A stretch of 64,000 bases of DNA, from NCBI GenBank assembly GCA_016207515.1, contig JACQPN010000002.1:200350-264349 (forward strand), read 5' to 3'. A program made the translations under genes and the position numbers. Source of the stretch: Euryarchaeota archaeon (lineage in GTDB: Archaea > Thermoplasmatota > SW-10-69-26 > JACQPN01). Of the stretch, positions 51,436 to 59,229 are shown piece by piece. Under the pieces are notes generated by a model. It worked only from the letters and a program-made list of their open reading frames with translations, had not been told where the DNA came from and did not search any database. How positions within the stretch are numbered: the first letter of the stretch is position 1; every line of letters begins with the position of its first letter.

Positions 51436-51807
51436 ATGCCCCTCGGTCGCGCACTCATCGTCGACGACAGCCGCGCGATACGCATGTTCATGAGCGACAA
51501 GCTCAAAGCGGCGGGGTTCGCGGATGTCCTTGAAGCGAAGAACGCCGAAGAGGCCCTGAAACTTTATTACGACTACAAGCCCGAAGTCGTCTTCCTCGAC
51601 ATGGTCATGCCCGGGATCCCCGGGAACACGCTGGCGGAACACATACTTGAGAGATTCCCGGAGGCTAAGATCGTCGCCGTGACCTCGCTCGGTCGCGAGA
51701 GCGAGGAAGTCACCCGCTCCATGGCGGCGGGCGTGCGCCACTTCCTAAGGAAGCCCATCACCGATGAAGGATTGGCCGAGATATTGACGGCCCTCAAGCT
51801 GAAGTGA
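51436..51807 (+). CDS. CheY-like response regulator receiver
   Basis: A 123-residue single-domain receiver. Acidic pocket Asp-Asp in LIVDDSRAIR, phosphoacceptor Asp in VVFLDMVMPG (about residue 55), Thr/Ser in AVTSLGRES and Lys in FLRKPITDE are all present. No output domain. Downstream of the 7TM gene; phospho-donor not in the window. Confidence 0.92.
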   Translation: MPLGRALIVDDSRAIRMFMSDKLKAAGFADVLEAKNAEEALKLYYDYKPEVVFLDMVMPGIPGNTLAEHILERFPEAKIVAVTSLGRESEEVTRSMAAGVRHFLRKPITDEGLAEILTALKLK

Positions 51808-51894
51808 CGCGGGCGACCGACGGTACCTCCAGGGCTTGGCCGCGCTTCGTATTCGAAAACTGCAGCTTGCCCGTTTTCCATGAGGCGCGTCGTC

Positions 51895-52806
51895 TCATTC
51901 TCGGGATGGGCCTGTCTCCGATGGGGATCGGCTCCCGGAACTCAGGCCGCGCGCGGCCTCGACGCTTCCAGAGATCCGCGCCCCTTTCTCAAGATACAGC
52001 TCGCCGCCGCATGAGACGTCACCCACTACCGCGTCGCTGCGAAGGCGCAGGTCGCCGCCGGCCCGCACGTGCCCGCGAACGCATGCTCCTTTCCCGACGG
52101 TCACGTCGCCGGTCGCAGAGAAATCCGTCTCCGTCTCGACGCCGTCGCCGATGAGGAGGTCGCCGATTGCGAAGACCGAGTTCAGTACGAGAGGCTCGGT
52201 AGTCTCGCGCATCGTCGTGCCCTTTCGGCCGGGCGTCTCCATCGAGGACGTTGTCGGTCCGCGATCCACCATCGCCACCGCTTCCTCGGCCGAGCTCGAA
52301 TGCCCGGTCGGGGATCCCACCGACGGGAAGACGATCGAAAGGGTGGTCAGTGCGTCCTCGTCCTCCGCCGTCGTCACGGTCCTTCCCGTGTCCTTCGCTT
52401 GCCAGCCGACGCGCAGGAAAGCCCGGAGGATCTCGTCCGCGTTCCGTGTCGGGACATCGATGTCGATCCAATCCAGCGCACGGATTCTCTCCGAGGCCGA
52501 TCCCCCTTCGACGACAGTGGACGCATTGAGGCCGAAGGCGCTCGGTCTACGCGGTTCAACTGGTTCCGCCGATGTGGCAAGCGGCTTCTTCGCGTGCGCG
52601 ACCGTATCGATGAGGCTCAAGAGGTCCGGCGGCGGCAAGGCGGCACTCCCCCAGAGACCACTTGGCCTTGATGCGGCCGGCCGCGCCCGGGAAAGCGTGG
52701 CCCCGATCGTGAAAGTGGAAAAAAGTCCGAGGAAGATGATGAGGAAGATTAGGACGCCCAGGGGGACGGGGACACCGCCGACCTCTGACCCAAGAGGGCC
52801 AGGCAT
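51895..52806 (-). CDS. membrane-anchored bactofilin-like protein
   Basis: A 303-residue protein: one N-terminal helix (VLIFLIIFLGLFSTFTIGA), a Pro/Ser/Ala-rich linker with a small alpha/beta region (IDIDVPTRNADEILRAFLRV), and a C-terminal stretch (about 215-285) with repeating short strands such as SATGDVTVGKGACVRGHVRA and RSDAVVGDVSCGGELYLEKG, the right-handed beta-helix pattern of bactofilins. No enzymatic motif. Bactofilins make filaments in bacteria; an archaeal membrane-tethered form is unusual. The end of the protein is Ser/Pro-rich. Confidence 0.62.
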   Translation of the reverse strand: MPGPLGSEVGGVPVPLGVLIFLIIFLGLFSTFTIGATLSRARPAASRPSGLWGSAALPPPDLLSLIDTVAHAKKPLATSAEPVEPRRPSAFGLNASTVVEGGSASERIRALDWIDIDVPTRNADEILRAFLRVGWQAKDTGRTVTTAEDEDALTTLSIVFPSVGSPTGHSSSAEEAVAMVDRGPTTSSMETPGRKGTTMRETTEPLVLNSVFAIGDLLIGDGVETETDFSATGDVTVGKGACVRGHVRAGGDLRLRSDAVVGDVSCGGELYLEKGARISGSVEAARGLSSGSRSPSETGPSRE

Positions 52807-52862
52807 GCCTTTCCATTCCCCGGGGGTTATATCTTCTTTGTTTTATGATTCCGGGGGACACG

Positions 52863-53413
52863 TCAACCCATGTAGGTGCCTAGGAGAACCGCGCCGCCGT
52901 TGTCGGTCATCTCGAACGTCACTTCGTCGAAGAGGCCGGAATAAGCAAGCCGCTCATTGCTCAATCCGACGAACGCGGGTCCGCCGAATACGGTCCCGGC
53001 GATGCCGAGGGTCCGGAGCTTGGCGTCGCCGCCTCGGCTCACAAAGAGGATGACAGGGTCGGCGTTGGCGGTCCCCGACCCTTACCGACCGTACGCAAAC
53101 GGCGCCCCCGGCACGGCCAATGAGAAGTCGCCGTTGAAGAGCCGGTTCGGGCCTACTGTGCCCAGACGCGGGCGTTGTCGTTCTCGCGGCCCAACGCCTC
53201 CGGGAAAGTCGAAACCCCGTGGGCTTCGACGTCGTCTATGACGATGGAGGAGGGCCGGCTTCTGGACGACGATCGGCCTCCCACGATGATGGCACCGTCA
53301 TCCGTTGACATCGCGCCGTCCGGCTCGACGGTCGTGACGTCCGCCACGCGACCACGGCCGGCCGACCGTTCCGCGTCAGCGAGGCCCAGAGGCCGAGGCG
53401 GCGCACTCTTGAT
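52863..53413 (-). pseudogene. decayed secreted-protein gene with frameshift and in-frame stop
   Basis: On the minus strand the upstream part reads in one frame ...DVTTVEPDGAMSTDDGAIIV... to a stop after NDNARVWAQ (stop at about 53153). One base away another frame continues with GPNRLFNGDFSLAVPGAPFA, meets a TAA, and then runs on as ANADPVILFVSRGGDAKLRT and LFDEVTFEMTDNGGAVLLG to TGA 52863-52865. The residue patterns are those of a secreted beta-domain protein, so at least one frameshift and one stop have broken it. A TATA box and palindrome remain at its 5' side. Real sequencing errors are an alternative. Confidence 0.5.
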
Positions 53414-53450
53414 GGACCTTTTGTAAAAGGTCCCGCGCAACCCTTTTATA
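53414..53450 (-). promoter_or_regulatory. palindrome and TATA box at the head of the decayed gene
   Basis: GGACCTTTT-GT-AAAAGGTCC (53414-53433) is an inverted repeat with 9-bp arms; TATAAAAG on the minus strand (about 53442-53449) sits about 25 bp upstream of it. The palindrome covers the expected transcription start, a position suited to a repressor. Confidence 0.45.
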
Positions 53451-53650
53451 CCGCGCCCCGTTTCCACGGGTTGCGAGTGACCAGGGCTAAAAGAGTTTTT
53501 TAGCACCGGATCGCCCCGAAGACGCGCGTCGCGGAAAACGCCGACCGCGCGCCTGACTGGATATGGCTCTTGCCGGTCCATAAACGGGGATGGAACGAAT
53601 CCCATTGAACAACGCCGCGGCAAACGCGGCAACACGAAAGGAGTGAACGT

Positions 53651-54370
53651 ATGCAGCCAGCACAGATGTACGACAGGGCCATCACCGTCTTCTCCCCCGA
53701 TGGCCGCCTGTTCCAGGTCGAGTATGCCAGGGAAGCGGTCAAGCGCGGGACGACGACGGTCGGCGTGAAATTCAAGGACGGCGTCGTCCTCATCGTCGAC
53801 AAGCGCATAACAAGCCACCTCATCGAGCCGCAGTCGATCGAGAAGATCTTCAAGCTCGACACGCACGTGGGTTGCGCGACGTCGGGGCTTGTGGCTGACG
53901 CGCGCGTCCTCGTCGACCGCGCCCGCATCGACGCCCAGATGAACCGCGTCACCTACGACGAGGCGATCGAAGTGGAGACGCTCGTCAAGAAAATATGCGA
54001 TTTCAAGCAGACCTACACGCAGTACGGCGGTGTGCGCCCCTTCGGCACGGCGCTACTTGTCGCGGGTTGCGATTCTGAAGGCGTGCATCTCTTCGAGACC
54101 GACCCGTCTGGTGCCCTCATGGCTTACAAGGCCTCGTCCATCGGTGCGGGCAGGGCCACTGTCATGGAAGTGTTCGAGGAAGAGTTCCGTGACGGACTCG
54201 AGAAGGACCCGGCGATACAGCTCGGACTCAAGGCGCTGTATCGCGCGACCGAAGGCAAACTGAACGCGCCTGCGCTCGAAATGGGTGTGGTCACGCAGAC
54301 AGAGAACTTCCGCAAACTGACCGGTGAAGAGGTCAAGCGGTACCTCGACGCCGTCGCGCGTCAACAGTAG
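53651..54370 (+). CDS. psmA: proteasome subunit alpha
   Basis: A 239-residue alpha subunit with the N-terminal gate sequence [20 protein letters not shown], and no N-terminal catalytic Thr. A clear ribosome-binding site, GGAGTGA, lies just before the ATG at 53651. It starts the proteasome-exosome gene cluster; AAACGGGG/TATA-like CCATAAAC at about 53578-53585 is a possible promoter. Its ring opens for AAA+ unfoldases and caps the beta rings; no psmB in the window. Confidence 0.97.
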   Translation: MQPAQMYDRAITVFSPDGRLFQVEYAREAVKRGTTTVGVKFKDGVVLIVDKRITSHLIEPQSIEKIFKLDTHVGCATSGLVADARVLVDRARIDAQMNRVTYDEAIEVETLVKKICDFKQTYTQYGGVRPFGTALLVAGCDSEGVHLFETDPSGALMAYKASSIGAGRATVMEVFEEEFRDGLEKDPAIQLGLKALYRATEGKLNAPALEMGVVTQTENFRKLTGEEVKRYLDAVARQQ

Positions 54371-54378
54371 GTGAGAAC

Positions 54379-55083
54379 GTGGTCACCCTCGAGAAGGCGA
54401 TAATCGCTCGGCTCGAGAGCCACGGCCACAAGTTCGAGATACTCGTAGACCCGGACTTCGCCCTCAAGTTCAAGGAGTCGAAGGGGAAGACCGAGCTCAG
54501 CAGTTCCGAGCATCTTGCCATCGACGCGATCTTCAAGGACGCCAAGAAAGGCGACCACGCCGGCGAAACGACCGTGAAGGAGACGTTCGGGACGAACGAC
54601 GTGGCCGAGGTGGCAAAGCAGATCCTCCACAAGGGCGAGATGCAACTCACCACCGAGCAGCGCCGCGTGCTCCAGGAGCAGAAGCGCAAACTCATCGTGA
54701 GCACCATCGTGCGAAACGCGATCAATCCCCAGACGGGGACACCGCACCCGCCGCTGCGGATCGAGAACGCGATGGACGAGGCGAAGGTCCACGTGGACCC
54801 CTTCAAGTCCGTCGAAGAGCAGGTGAAGGAGATCCTCGGCCACTTGAAGCCGCTCATCCCCATCCGCTTCGAATCCGTGAAGGTCGCAGTGCACCTGCCG
54901 GCGTTACAGGCCGCGAAGGCCTACGGACTCGTCAAAGGGGCAGGGACGCTCGTCCGCGAGGAATGGCAGGCGGACGGGTCGTGGGTGGGGGTCGTCGAGA
55001 TGCCGGCCGGTATGCAGACGGAATTCTACGACAGGTTGAACGAGAAGACCGGCGGCGACAACGAGACGAAGCTAGTGAAATGA
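54379..55083 (+). CDS. sdo1: SBDS/Sdo1-family ribosome maturation protein
   Basis: A 234-residue protein with the three SBDS domains in order: FYSH domain ([20 protein letters not shown]...), central helical domain ([20 protein letters not shown]) and C-terminal ferredoxin-like domain ([19 protein letters not shown]). Family role: release of the anti-association factor eIF6 from the large subunit. Starts with GTG or ATG... the codon used (GTG 54379) is 8 bp after psmA. Overlaps rrp4 by 4 bp. Confidence 0.95.
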   Translation: MVTLEKAIIARLESHGHKFEILVDPDFALKFKESKGKTELSSSEHLAIDAIFKDAKKGDHAGETTVKETFGTNDVAEVAKQILHKGEMQLTTEQRRVLQEQKRKLIVSTIVRNAINPQTGTPHPPLRIENAMDEAKVHVDPFKSVEEQVKEILGHLKPLIPIRFESVKVAVHLPALQAAKAYGLVKGAGTLVREEWQADGSWVGVVEMPAGMQTEFYDRLNEKTGGDNETKLVK

Positions 55084-56096
55084 GAGTGCTATCCATGACT
55101 GAACAAGGAACAGCGAAGGAAGTCGTCATCCCGGGCGACCTGGTGGACGATTCGGGGCAGCTACGCCCCGGGGCCAACACGTACAAGGAAGGAAACCGCA
55201 TCTACGCGATGCGCCTTGGCCTAAAGGCGGTACGCGGCGACACAGTGAACGTCATCTCGCTCTCCGGGAGATACGACCCGCAGCGCGGCGACATGGTGAT
55301 AGGCACCGTCGTCGAGACCGGCCCGTCGAACTGGTACATCAGCATAGGAGCGCCGTCCGATGTCGGCATGCACGTGAACGACGTGCCGTGGCGCGTCGAT
55401 TTCGGTGAGACGGCGAAGTTCCTCAACACCGGCGACACGGTGCTCATCAAGATATTCCACGTCGACGAGATCAAGAAGGTCCAGGTCACCATGAAGGACC
55501 GCCAATGCAGGAAGCTCACGGGCGGCCTCGTCTTCGAAGTGGCGCCGTCCAAAGTGGCCCGGATCGTAGGGAGGAACGGCTCGATGATCGGCCTCGTGAA
55601 GAACGCGACGTCGACAAGGATGTTCGTGGGCCAGAACGGCGTCATCTGGATCGACGGGGAACCCGCCGACGTGGCGCTCGCGACCGCGTGCATCCGCAAG
55701 ATCGAGGCGGAGGCGCATCTTTCCGGCCTCACCGACTCGATCAAGGCGCTTCTTGCCGACGCCAAAGGCTGGGAAGTGGTCGAACGCGCCGAGAAACTTG
55801 CGCAGGAACAGCGCGAACAGGAAGAGCGCGAGTCGCGCGAGGAACCTCGCGGCGGCTACGGGCAAGGCGACCGCGGTGACCGGCGCGGCGGCGGAGGATT
55901 CCGCGGCGGCGACCGGAGGGGCGGCGGTGGCCGCGACCGACGCGGCGGTGGAGGATACCGTGGCGGCGACCGGCGCGGCGGCGGTGGCCGCGACAGGCGC
56001 GGCGGCGGAGGATTCCGTGGCGGCGATCGGCGAAGCGGAGGAAACAGGGGCCCGCCGCGCGACAACCAAGAAGGCTCCGGCGGAGAAGGACAATAG
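55080..56096 (+). CDS. rrp4: exosome cap subunit Rrp4 with RGG-repeat tail
   Basis: A 338-residue protein. ATG 55080 overlaps the SBDS stop; ATG 55095 is the alternative. Residues about 5-65 form the N-terminal domain ([20 protein letters not shown]), followed by S1 ([20 protein letters not shown]) and KH domains ([17 protein letters not shown]). It recruits RNA to the Rrp41-Rrp42 ring. Beyond about residue 250 is an unusual tail of about 85 residues made of [19 protein letters not shown]-like units, like eukaryotic GAR/RGG RNA-binding tails. Normal archaeal Rrp4 ends near 230-260. Genes rrp41 and rrp42 follow. Confidence 0.95.
   Translation: MRVLSMTEQGTAKEVVIPGDLVDDSGQLRPGANTYKEGNRIYAMRLGLKAVRGDTVNVISLSGRYDPQRGDMVIGTVVETGPSNWYISIGAPSDVGMHVNDVPWRVDFGETAKFLNTGDTVLIKIFHVDEIKKVQVTMKDRQCRKLTGGLVFEVAPSKVARIVGRNGSMIGLVKNATSTRMFVGQNGVIWIDGEPADVALATACIRKIEAEAHLSGLTDSIKALLADAKGWEVVERAEKLAQEQREQEERESREEPRGGYGQGDRGDRRGGGGFRGGDRRGGGGRDRRGGGGYRGGDRRGGGGRDRRGGGGFRGGDRRSGGNRGPPRDNQEGSGGEGQ
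55896..56040 (+). repeat. 57-bp in-frame tandem repeat encoding the RGG tail
   Basis: Units begin at 55896, 55953 and 56010, each encoding 19 residues ([12 protein letters not shown] then RDRRGGG); the last is incomplete. The period of exactly 57 bp keeps the frame, so the tail probably grew by unequal duplication. Confidence 0.8.
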
Positions 56097-56108
56097 ATTT
56101 CCAAGAGT

Positions 56109-56936
56109 GTGAATGGATTGAAAGCACCAGAAGGATTGAAACTGTTTGACAACGGGCGCAGGATCGACGGACGCCGCCCCGATGAACTGAGACCGATCCG
56201 CATCGACGCGGGAGTGTTGAAGCGCGCCGACGGAAGCTGCTACCTCGAATGGGGCGGCAACAAGGTGATGGCCGCGGTCTATGGACCCCGCGAAGTCCAC
56301 CCGCGCCACGACTCGAACCCGACGAGGGCGATCGTGCGCTGCAGGTACAACATGGCCGCCTTCTCCGTGGGCGAGCGAAAGAGGCCCGGCCCGGACCGGC
56401 GTAGCCAGGAGATCAGCAAAGTGACCTCCGAGGCGTTGGCGCCCGTGATCCTCACACAGCTTTACCCCCGCACCGCGGTCGACATCTTCGTGGAGATAAT
56501 CGAGGCCGAAGCCGGCAGTAGATGCGCGGGCCTTACGGCCGCGAGCGTCGCGCTCGCCGACGCCGGCATCCCCATGCGGGGCCTCGTTGCGGCCTGCGCG
56601 GCGGGAAAGGTCGACGACCACGTCGTCTTGGACCTCGGCCGCGAAGAGGACAACTACGGCGACAGCGACATGCCGATGGCGGTGATCCCGAAGACCGGCG
56701 AGGTGGTCCTCCTCCAGATGGACGGACACTTCACGGACGAACAGTTCGAGACCGCGTTCGACCTCGCGCACCGCGCGTGCTACGAGATATTCGAATTGCA
56801 AAAAGACGCCCTTCGAAGGAAGTACAAGGACGTGGTGCCGCAAGGCGAGGACGAGGGCGAAGAGGGCCAGGAAGGCGGGTTCGAGCCCGTCGAGGAGCCT
56901 AACGCGGCCGAAGAGATCGTGGAGCGTGAACGCTGA
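56109..56936 (+). CDS. rrp41: exosome phosphorolytic subunit Rrp41
   Basis: A 275-residue RNase PH-like protein. GTG-type start at 56109; [15 protein letters not shown] at the start, [20 protein letters not shown] (phosphate/RNA-binding Arg) and [14 protein letters not shown] with the catalytic Asp. It is the active subunit of the hexameric ring and degrades or adds RNA 3' ends using phosphate. A C-terminal acidic tail of about 35 residues ([17 protein letters not shown]) is longer than usual; it could contact the basic RGG tail of Rrp4. Confidence 0.95.
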   Translation: MNGLKAPEGLKLFDNGRRIDGRRPDELRPIRIDAGVLKRADGSCYLEWGGNKVMAAVYGPREVHPRHDSNPTRAIVRCRYNMAAFSVGERKRPGPDRRSQEISKVTSEALAPVILTQLYPRTAVDIFVEIIEAEAGSRCAGLTAASVALADAGIPMRGLVAACAAGKVDDHVVLDLGREEDNYGDSDMPMAVIPKTGEVVLLQMDGHFTDEQFETAFDLAHRACYEIFELQKDALRRKYKDVVPQGEDEGEEGQEGGFEPVEEPNAAEEIVERER

Positions 56937-57733
56937 TGGTGGAATCGCACATGGTGAGCGAGATCAAGCGCGACTACATCCTCCAGATGGCCAAGAGCGG
57001 CAAGAGGTACGACGGTCGCGCATGGGACGAGTACCGCCCGATACGCATCGAGACCGGCATCGTGCAGCAGGCCGAGGGGTCCGCGCGCGTCCATATCGGC
57101 GACACGGAGGTGGTCGTAGGGATCAAGTGCGAGATCGGCACACCCTACCCAGACTCCCCGAATTCTGGCGTGATGACGACGGCTGCCGAGATGCTGCCTA
57201 TGGCGAGCCCCGACTTCGAAAAGGGACCGCCGAGCCAGAAATCGATCGAGCTCGCCCGTGTGGTCGACCGCGGCATCCGCGAGACCGAGACCATCGACTT
57301 CGACAAGCTCTGCATCGAGCCGGGCGAAAAAGTCTGGATGGTCTTCATCGACAGCCACATCCTCGACTACGACGGGAACCTCATCGACGCGTGCGCCCTC
57401 GGGGCGATGGCGGCCCTCATGACGGCGAAGGTGCCGAACATGAAGAAAGGCCTCAACATCCCTGACGTGCCGCTTCCCATCAACCACTGGCCGATAACGT
57501 GCACGGCGATGAAGATCGGAGACAAGATCGCCTTCGACCCGAGCCTCACCGAGGACCAGGTCGGATCACCGCGCCTTTCCGTCTCGATTGACGAGAACGG
57601 CGACATCCGGGCGATGCAGAAGGGAGAGGAAGGCGGCTTCACGAAGGAAGAGGTGAAGCACATCATCGCGATGTCGCGTGTCAAGGGCAACGACATCCGC
57701 AGGATGCTTCAAGACCACGTGAAAAGCCTGTAG
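56936..57733 (+). CDS. rrp42: exosome structural subunit Rrp42
   Basis: A 265-residue RNase PH-like protein lacking the catalytic Asp, as Rrp42 does. ATG 56936 overlaps the rrp41 stop by one base; ATG 56951 is a possible internal start. Motifs: YDGRAWDEYRPIRIETG at the start, LARVVDRGIRETETIDFDKL and ALGAMAALMTAKVP. It alternates with Rrp41 in the ring and helps bind RNA. Confidence 0.95.
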   Translation: MVESHMVSEIKRDYILQMAKSGKRYDGRAWDEYRPIRIETGIVQQAEGSARVHIGDTEVVVGIKCEIGTPYPDSPNSGVMTTAAEMLPMASPDFEKGPPSQKSIELARVVDRGIRETETIDFDKLCIEPGEKVWMVFIDSHILDYDGNLIDACALGAMAALMTAKVPNMKKGLNIPDVPLPINHWPITCTAMKIGDKIAFDPSLTEDQVGSPRLSVSIDENGDIRAMQKGEEGGFTKEEVKHIIAMSRVKGNDIRRMLQDHVKSL

Positions 57734-57802
57734 GCCGTGGACCGGTCCATGCCGGGCAACGTCCGGGAGGACGCCGCGGCCAGGCCGTCTCCACTCCTCC
57801 AA

Positions 57803-57823
57803 ACCCTTAAATATGGTAACCAT
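57803..57823 (+). promoter_or_regulatory. TATA box and palindrome before the L37Ae operon
   Basis: CCTTAAATATGG overlaps ATGGT-A-ACCAT (57813-57823), a perfect palindrome. It lies about 50 bp before the rpl37Ae start and about 75 bp after rrp42, marking a new transcription unit. Confidence 0.55.
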
Positions 57824-57867
57824 AATAGTCGGCCCTCCAGCCCCTCCTCGGGCTGTCGGTGACTCTC

Positions 57868-58179
57868 ATGGCCCAGAGAACGAAGAAGGTCAAATCGGTC
57901 GGCCGTTTCGGCGCCCGGTACGGTGTGTCGATCCGGCGCCGCGTGCGCGAGGTCGAGGCAAAGCAACGGCTCTACCACGCGTGTCCCGGGTGCGGAGCAT
58001 TGAAGGTGAAACGCGTCTCGACTTCCATCTGGCAATGCAGAAAGTGCGACTACAAGTTCGCCGGTGGGGCCTACATCCCGGACACGCCGGCCGGAAAGAT
58101 AGTGTTCCGCACGATCCGCGACATACTGGAAGGGCGAAAACCCGTCCCGATAGTCGTAGAGGAGGCGACGGACCGATGA
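57868..58179 (+). CDS. rpl37ae: 50S ribosomal protein L37Ae
   Basis: A 103-residue zinc-ribbon ribosomal protein; ATG 57868 (a GTG nine bases upstream is in frame). C-P-G-C and C-R-K-C form the zinc site. [19 protein letters not shown] is the family N-terminus. Overlaps rpo12 by 4 bp. The C-terminus extends about 15 residues past the usual end. Confidence 0.93.
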   Translation: MAQRTKKVKSVGRFGARYGVSIRRRVREVEAKQRLYHACPGCGALKVKRVSTSIWQCRKCDYKFAGGAYIPDTPAGKIVFRTIRDILEGRKPVPIVVEEATDR

Positions 58180-58313
58180 ACTACCGTTGCGGCCGCTGCA
58201 GGAAACCCGTAGAGTTCGACGCGAACAACATCGGCATGCGCTGCCCCTACTGCGGCTCGAAGGTGTTCTACAAGGAGCGCCCGACGGTCGCAAAGAAGGT
58301 CAAGGCGTTCTGA
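58176..58313 (+). CDS. rpo12: RNA polymerase subunit Rpo12 (P)
   Basis: A 45-residue zinc-ribbon protein: [12 protein letters not shown] then [17 protein letters not shown]. Two CxxC pairs bind zinc; it is the archaeal counterpart of eukaryotic Rpb12. Start overlaps the L37Ae stop by 4 bp, and the next gene begins 1 bp after its stop. Complete. Confidence 0.95.
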   Translation: MNYRCGRCRKPVEFDANNIGMRCPYCGSKVFYKERPTVAKKVKAF

Positions 58314-58314
58314 C

Positions 58315-58629
58315 ATGAGCCGGGCCACGGGTGCCACGCTTCTTTCTTCCCCTCCGAGCGGCGGGTTCAGCGCCGACCTCGAGGTCGCCTTCGACTCCCA
58401 GCGCGAGGCGCGGGTGGCATACGAAGCGCTTCTTCCCGAATTCTCCTCCGAATTCCCGCGCGTCAAGCGGGCGTTCCAGATCAAGGGCTCGAAGATCGTC
58501 CTTCGTCTTGATGCGAAGGACCCCGCGTCGCTACGCGCGGGACTAAACTCCTACATGCGGTGGATGAAGACGTCCATCGAGGTCCAAGAGGTCGCTCGTC
58601 GCGCTAGCCTGCAAGGAGGCGACGCCTGA
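58315..58629 (+). CDS. pcc1: KEOPS complex subunit Pcc1
   Basis: A 104-residue Pcc1: after about 20 variable residues comes the beta-alpha-beta core with VAFDSQREARVAYEALLPEF and a final helix SLRAGLNSYMRWMKTSIEV. It forms the dimer that carries Kae1 in synthesis of tRNA t6A. Its stop overlaps the prefoldin start. Confidence 0.92.
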   Translation: MSRATGATLLSSPPSGGFSADLEVAFDSQREARVAYEALLPEFSSEFPRVKRAFQIKGSKIVLRLDAKDPASLRAGLNSYMRWMKTSIEVQEVARRASLQGGDA

Positions 58630-59072
58630 TGGGGATGTCCGCGGACGACCTCCCCCCGCAGATGCGCCAACAGTTGCAGCGCCTCCAGCAGATGCAGCAA
58701 CAGGCGCAGATGATAATCCAACAGCGTCTCCAACTCGAGATGCAGGTGCGCGAACTCGACAAGACGCTCGAAGAGCTGGAAAAGATCGCAAGCGATGCGC
58801 CGATCTACCGCTCGGCCGGGGCGCTCCTGGTGCGCGCCAAGGGCCGCGACGAGGTGAAGACGGAGCTTGGCGAGGAGAAGGAGACGGCCGAAGTCAAGCT
58901 CCAATCCCTCAAGAAACAGGAGGCGAAGGTGAAAGAGAGCCTCACGGCGCTACAAAGCGAACTCCAGTCCGCATTGAATTCGCTCCAACAGGGCGCGGGC
59001 GGGTCCACGCCGAGGCCCGCGGCTCCGGCAGGGACCCCTGCGGGTTCGTCGCGGCGTTCTTCCAAGCAGTGA
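58629..59072 (+). CDS. pfdB: prefoldin subunit beta
   Basis: A 147-residue chaperone subunit with two long coiled-coil helices (QMRQQLQRLQQMQQQAQMII... and EETAEVKLQSLKKQEAKVKESL) around the beta hairpin (DAPIYRSAGALLVR). It forms the beta4 part of the alpha2beta4 jellyfish complex. The tail of about 27 residues (Gly, Pro, Ser, Ala) after the second coil is longer than usual. ATG shares one base with the pcc1 stop. Confidence 0.93.
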   Translation: MGMSADDLPPQMRQQLQRLQQMQQQAQMIIQQRLQLEMQVRELDKTLEELEKIASDAPIYRSAGALLVRAKGRDEVKTELGEEKETAEVKLQSLKKQEAKVKESLTALQSELQSALNSLQQGAGGSTPRPAAPAGTPAGSSRRSSKQ

Positions 59073-59138
59073 TTCATCGCGTGCGGCTCTTCGCCACAGA
59101 GTGTTTGGGTTCGCCTTGCACCATAGGCTAGCGCGTGG

Positions 59139-59162
59139 GCGGCCGGAAAAAGTAGGCCGCCG
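59139..59162 (+). terminator. hairpin after the ribosomal/KEOPS operon
   Basis: GGCGGCC (59139-59145) pairs with GGCCGCC (59156-59162) around the loop GGAAAAAGTA. It follows the prefoldin stop by about 65 bp. Confidence 0.4.
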
Positions 59163-59229
59163 CCATTACTCCGAAACGGAGCGACGCGGCCACAAACAAC
59201 ACATATACTTATTAAACAAAAGTCGTTCG

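Noticed and set aside
52151-53053. 300-codon + strand frame over the bactofilin-like gene
   Set aside because: Arg/Ser/Pro-rich product without recognisable features; the minus strand reads a membrane helix and regular beta repeats.
53153-53866. 237-codon minus-strand frame as an intact gene
   Set aside because: It reads back through the start of psmA, which is certain; only its last part looks coding and is treated as part of a decayed gene.
55753-56112. frames overlapping the rrp4 RGG repeat
   Set aside because: Alanine/threonine-rich repeats in other frames come from the 57-bp DNA repeat inside rrp4.
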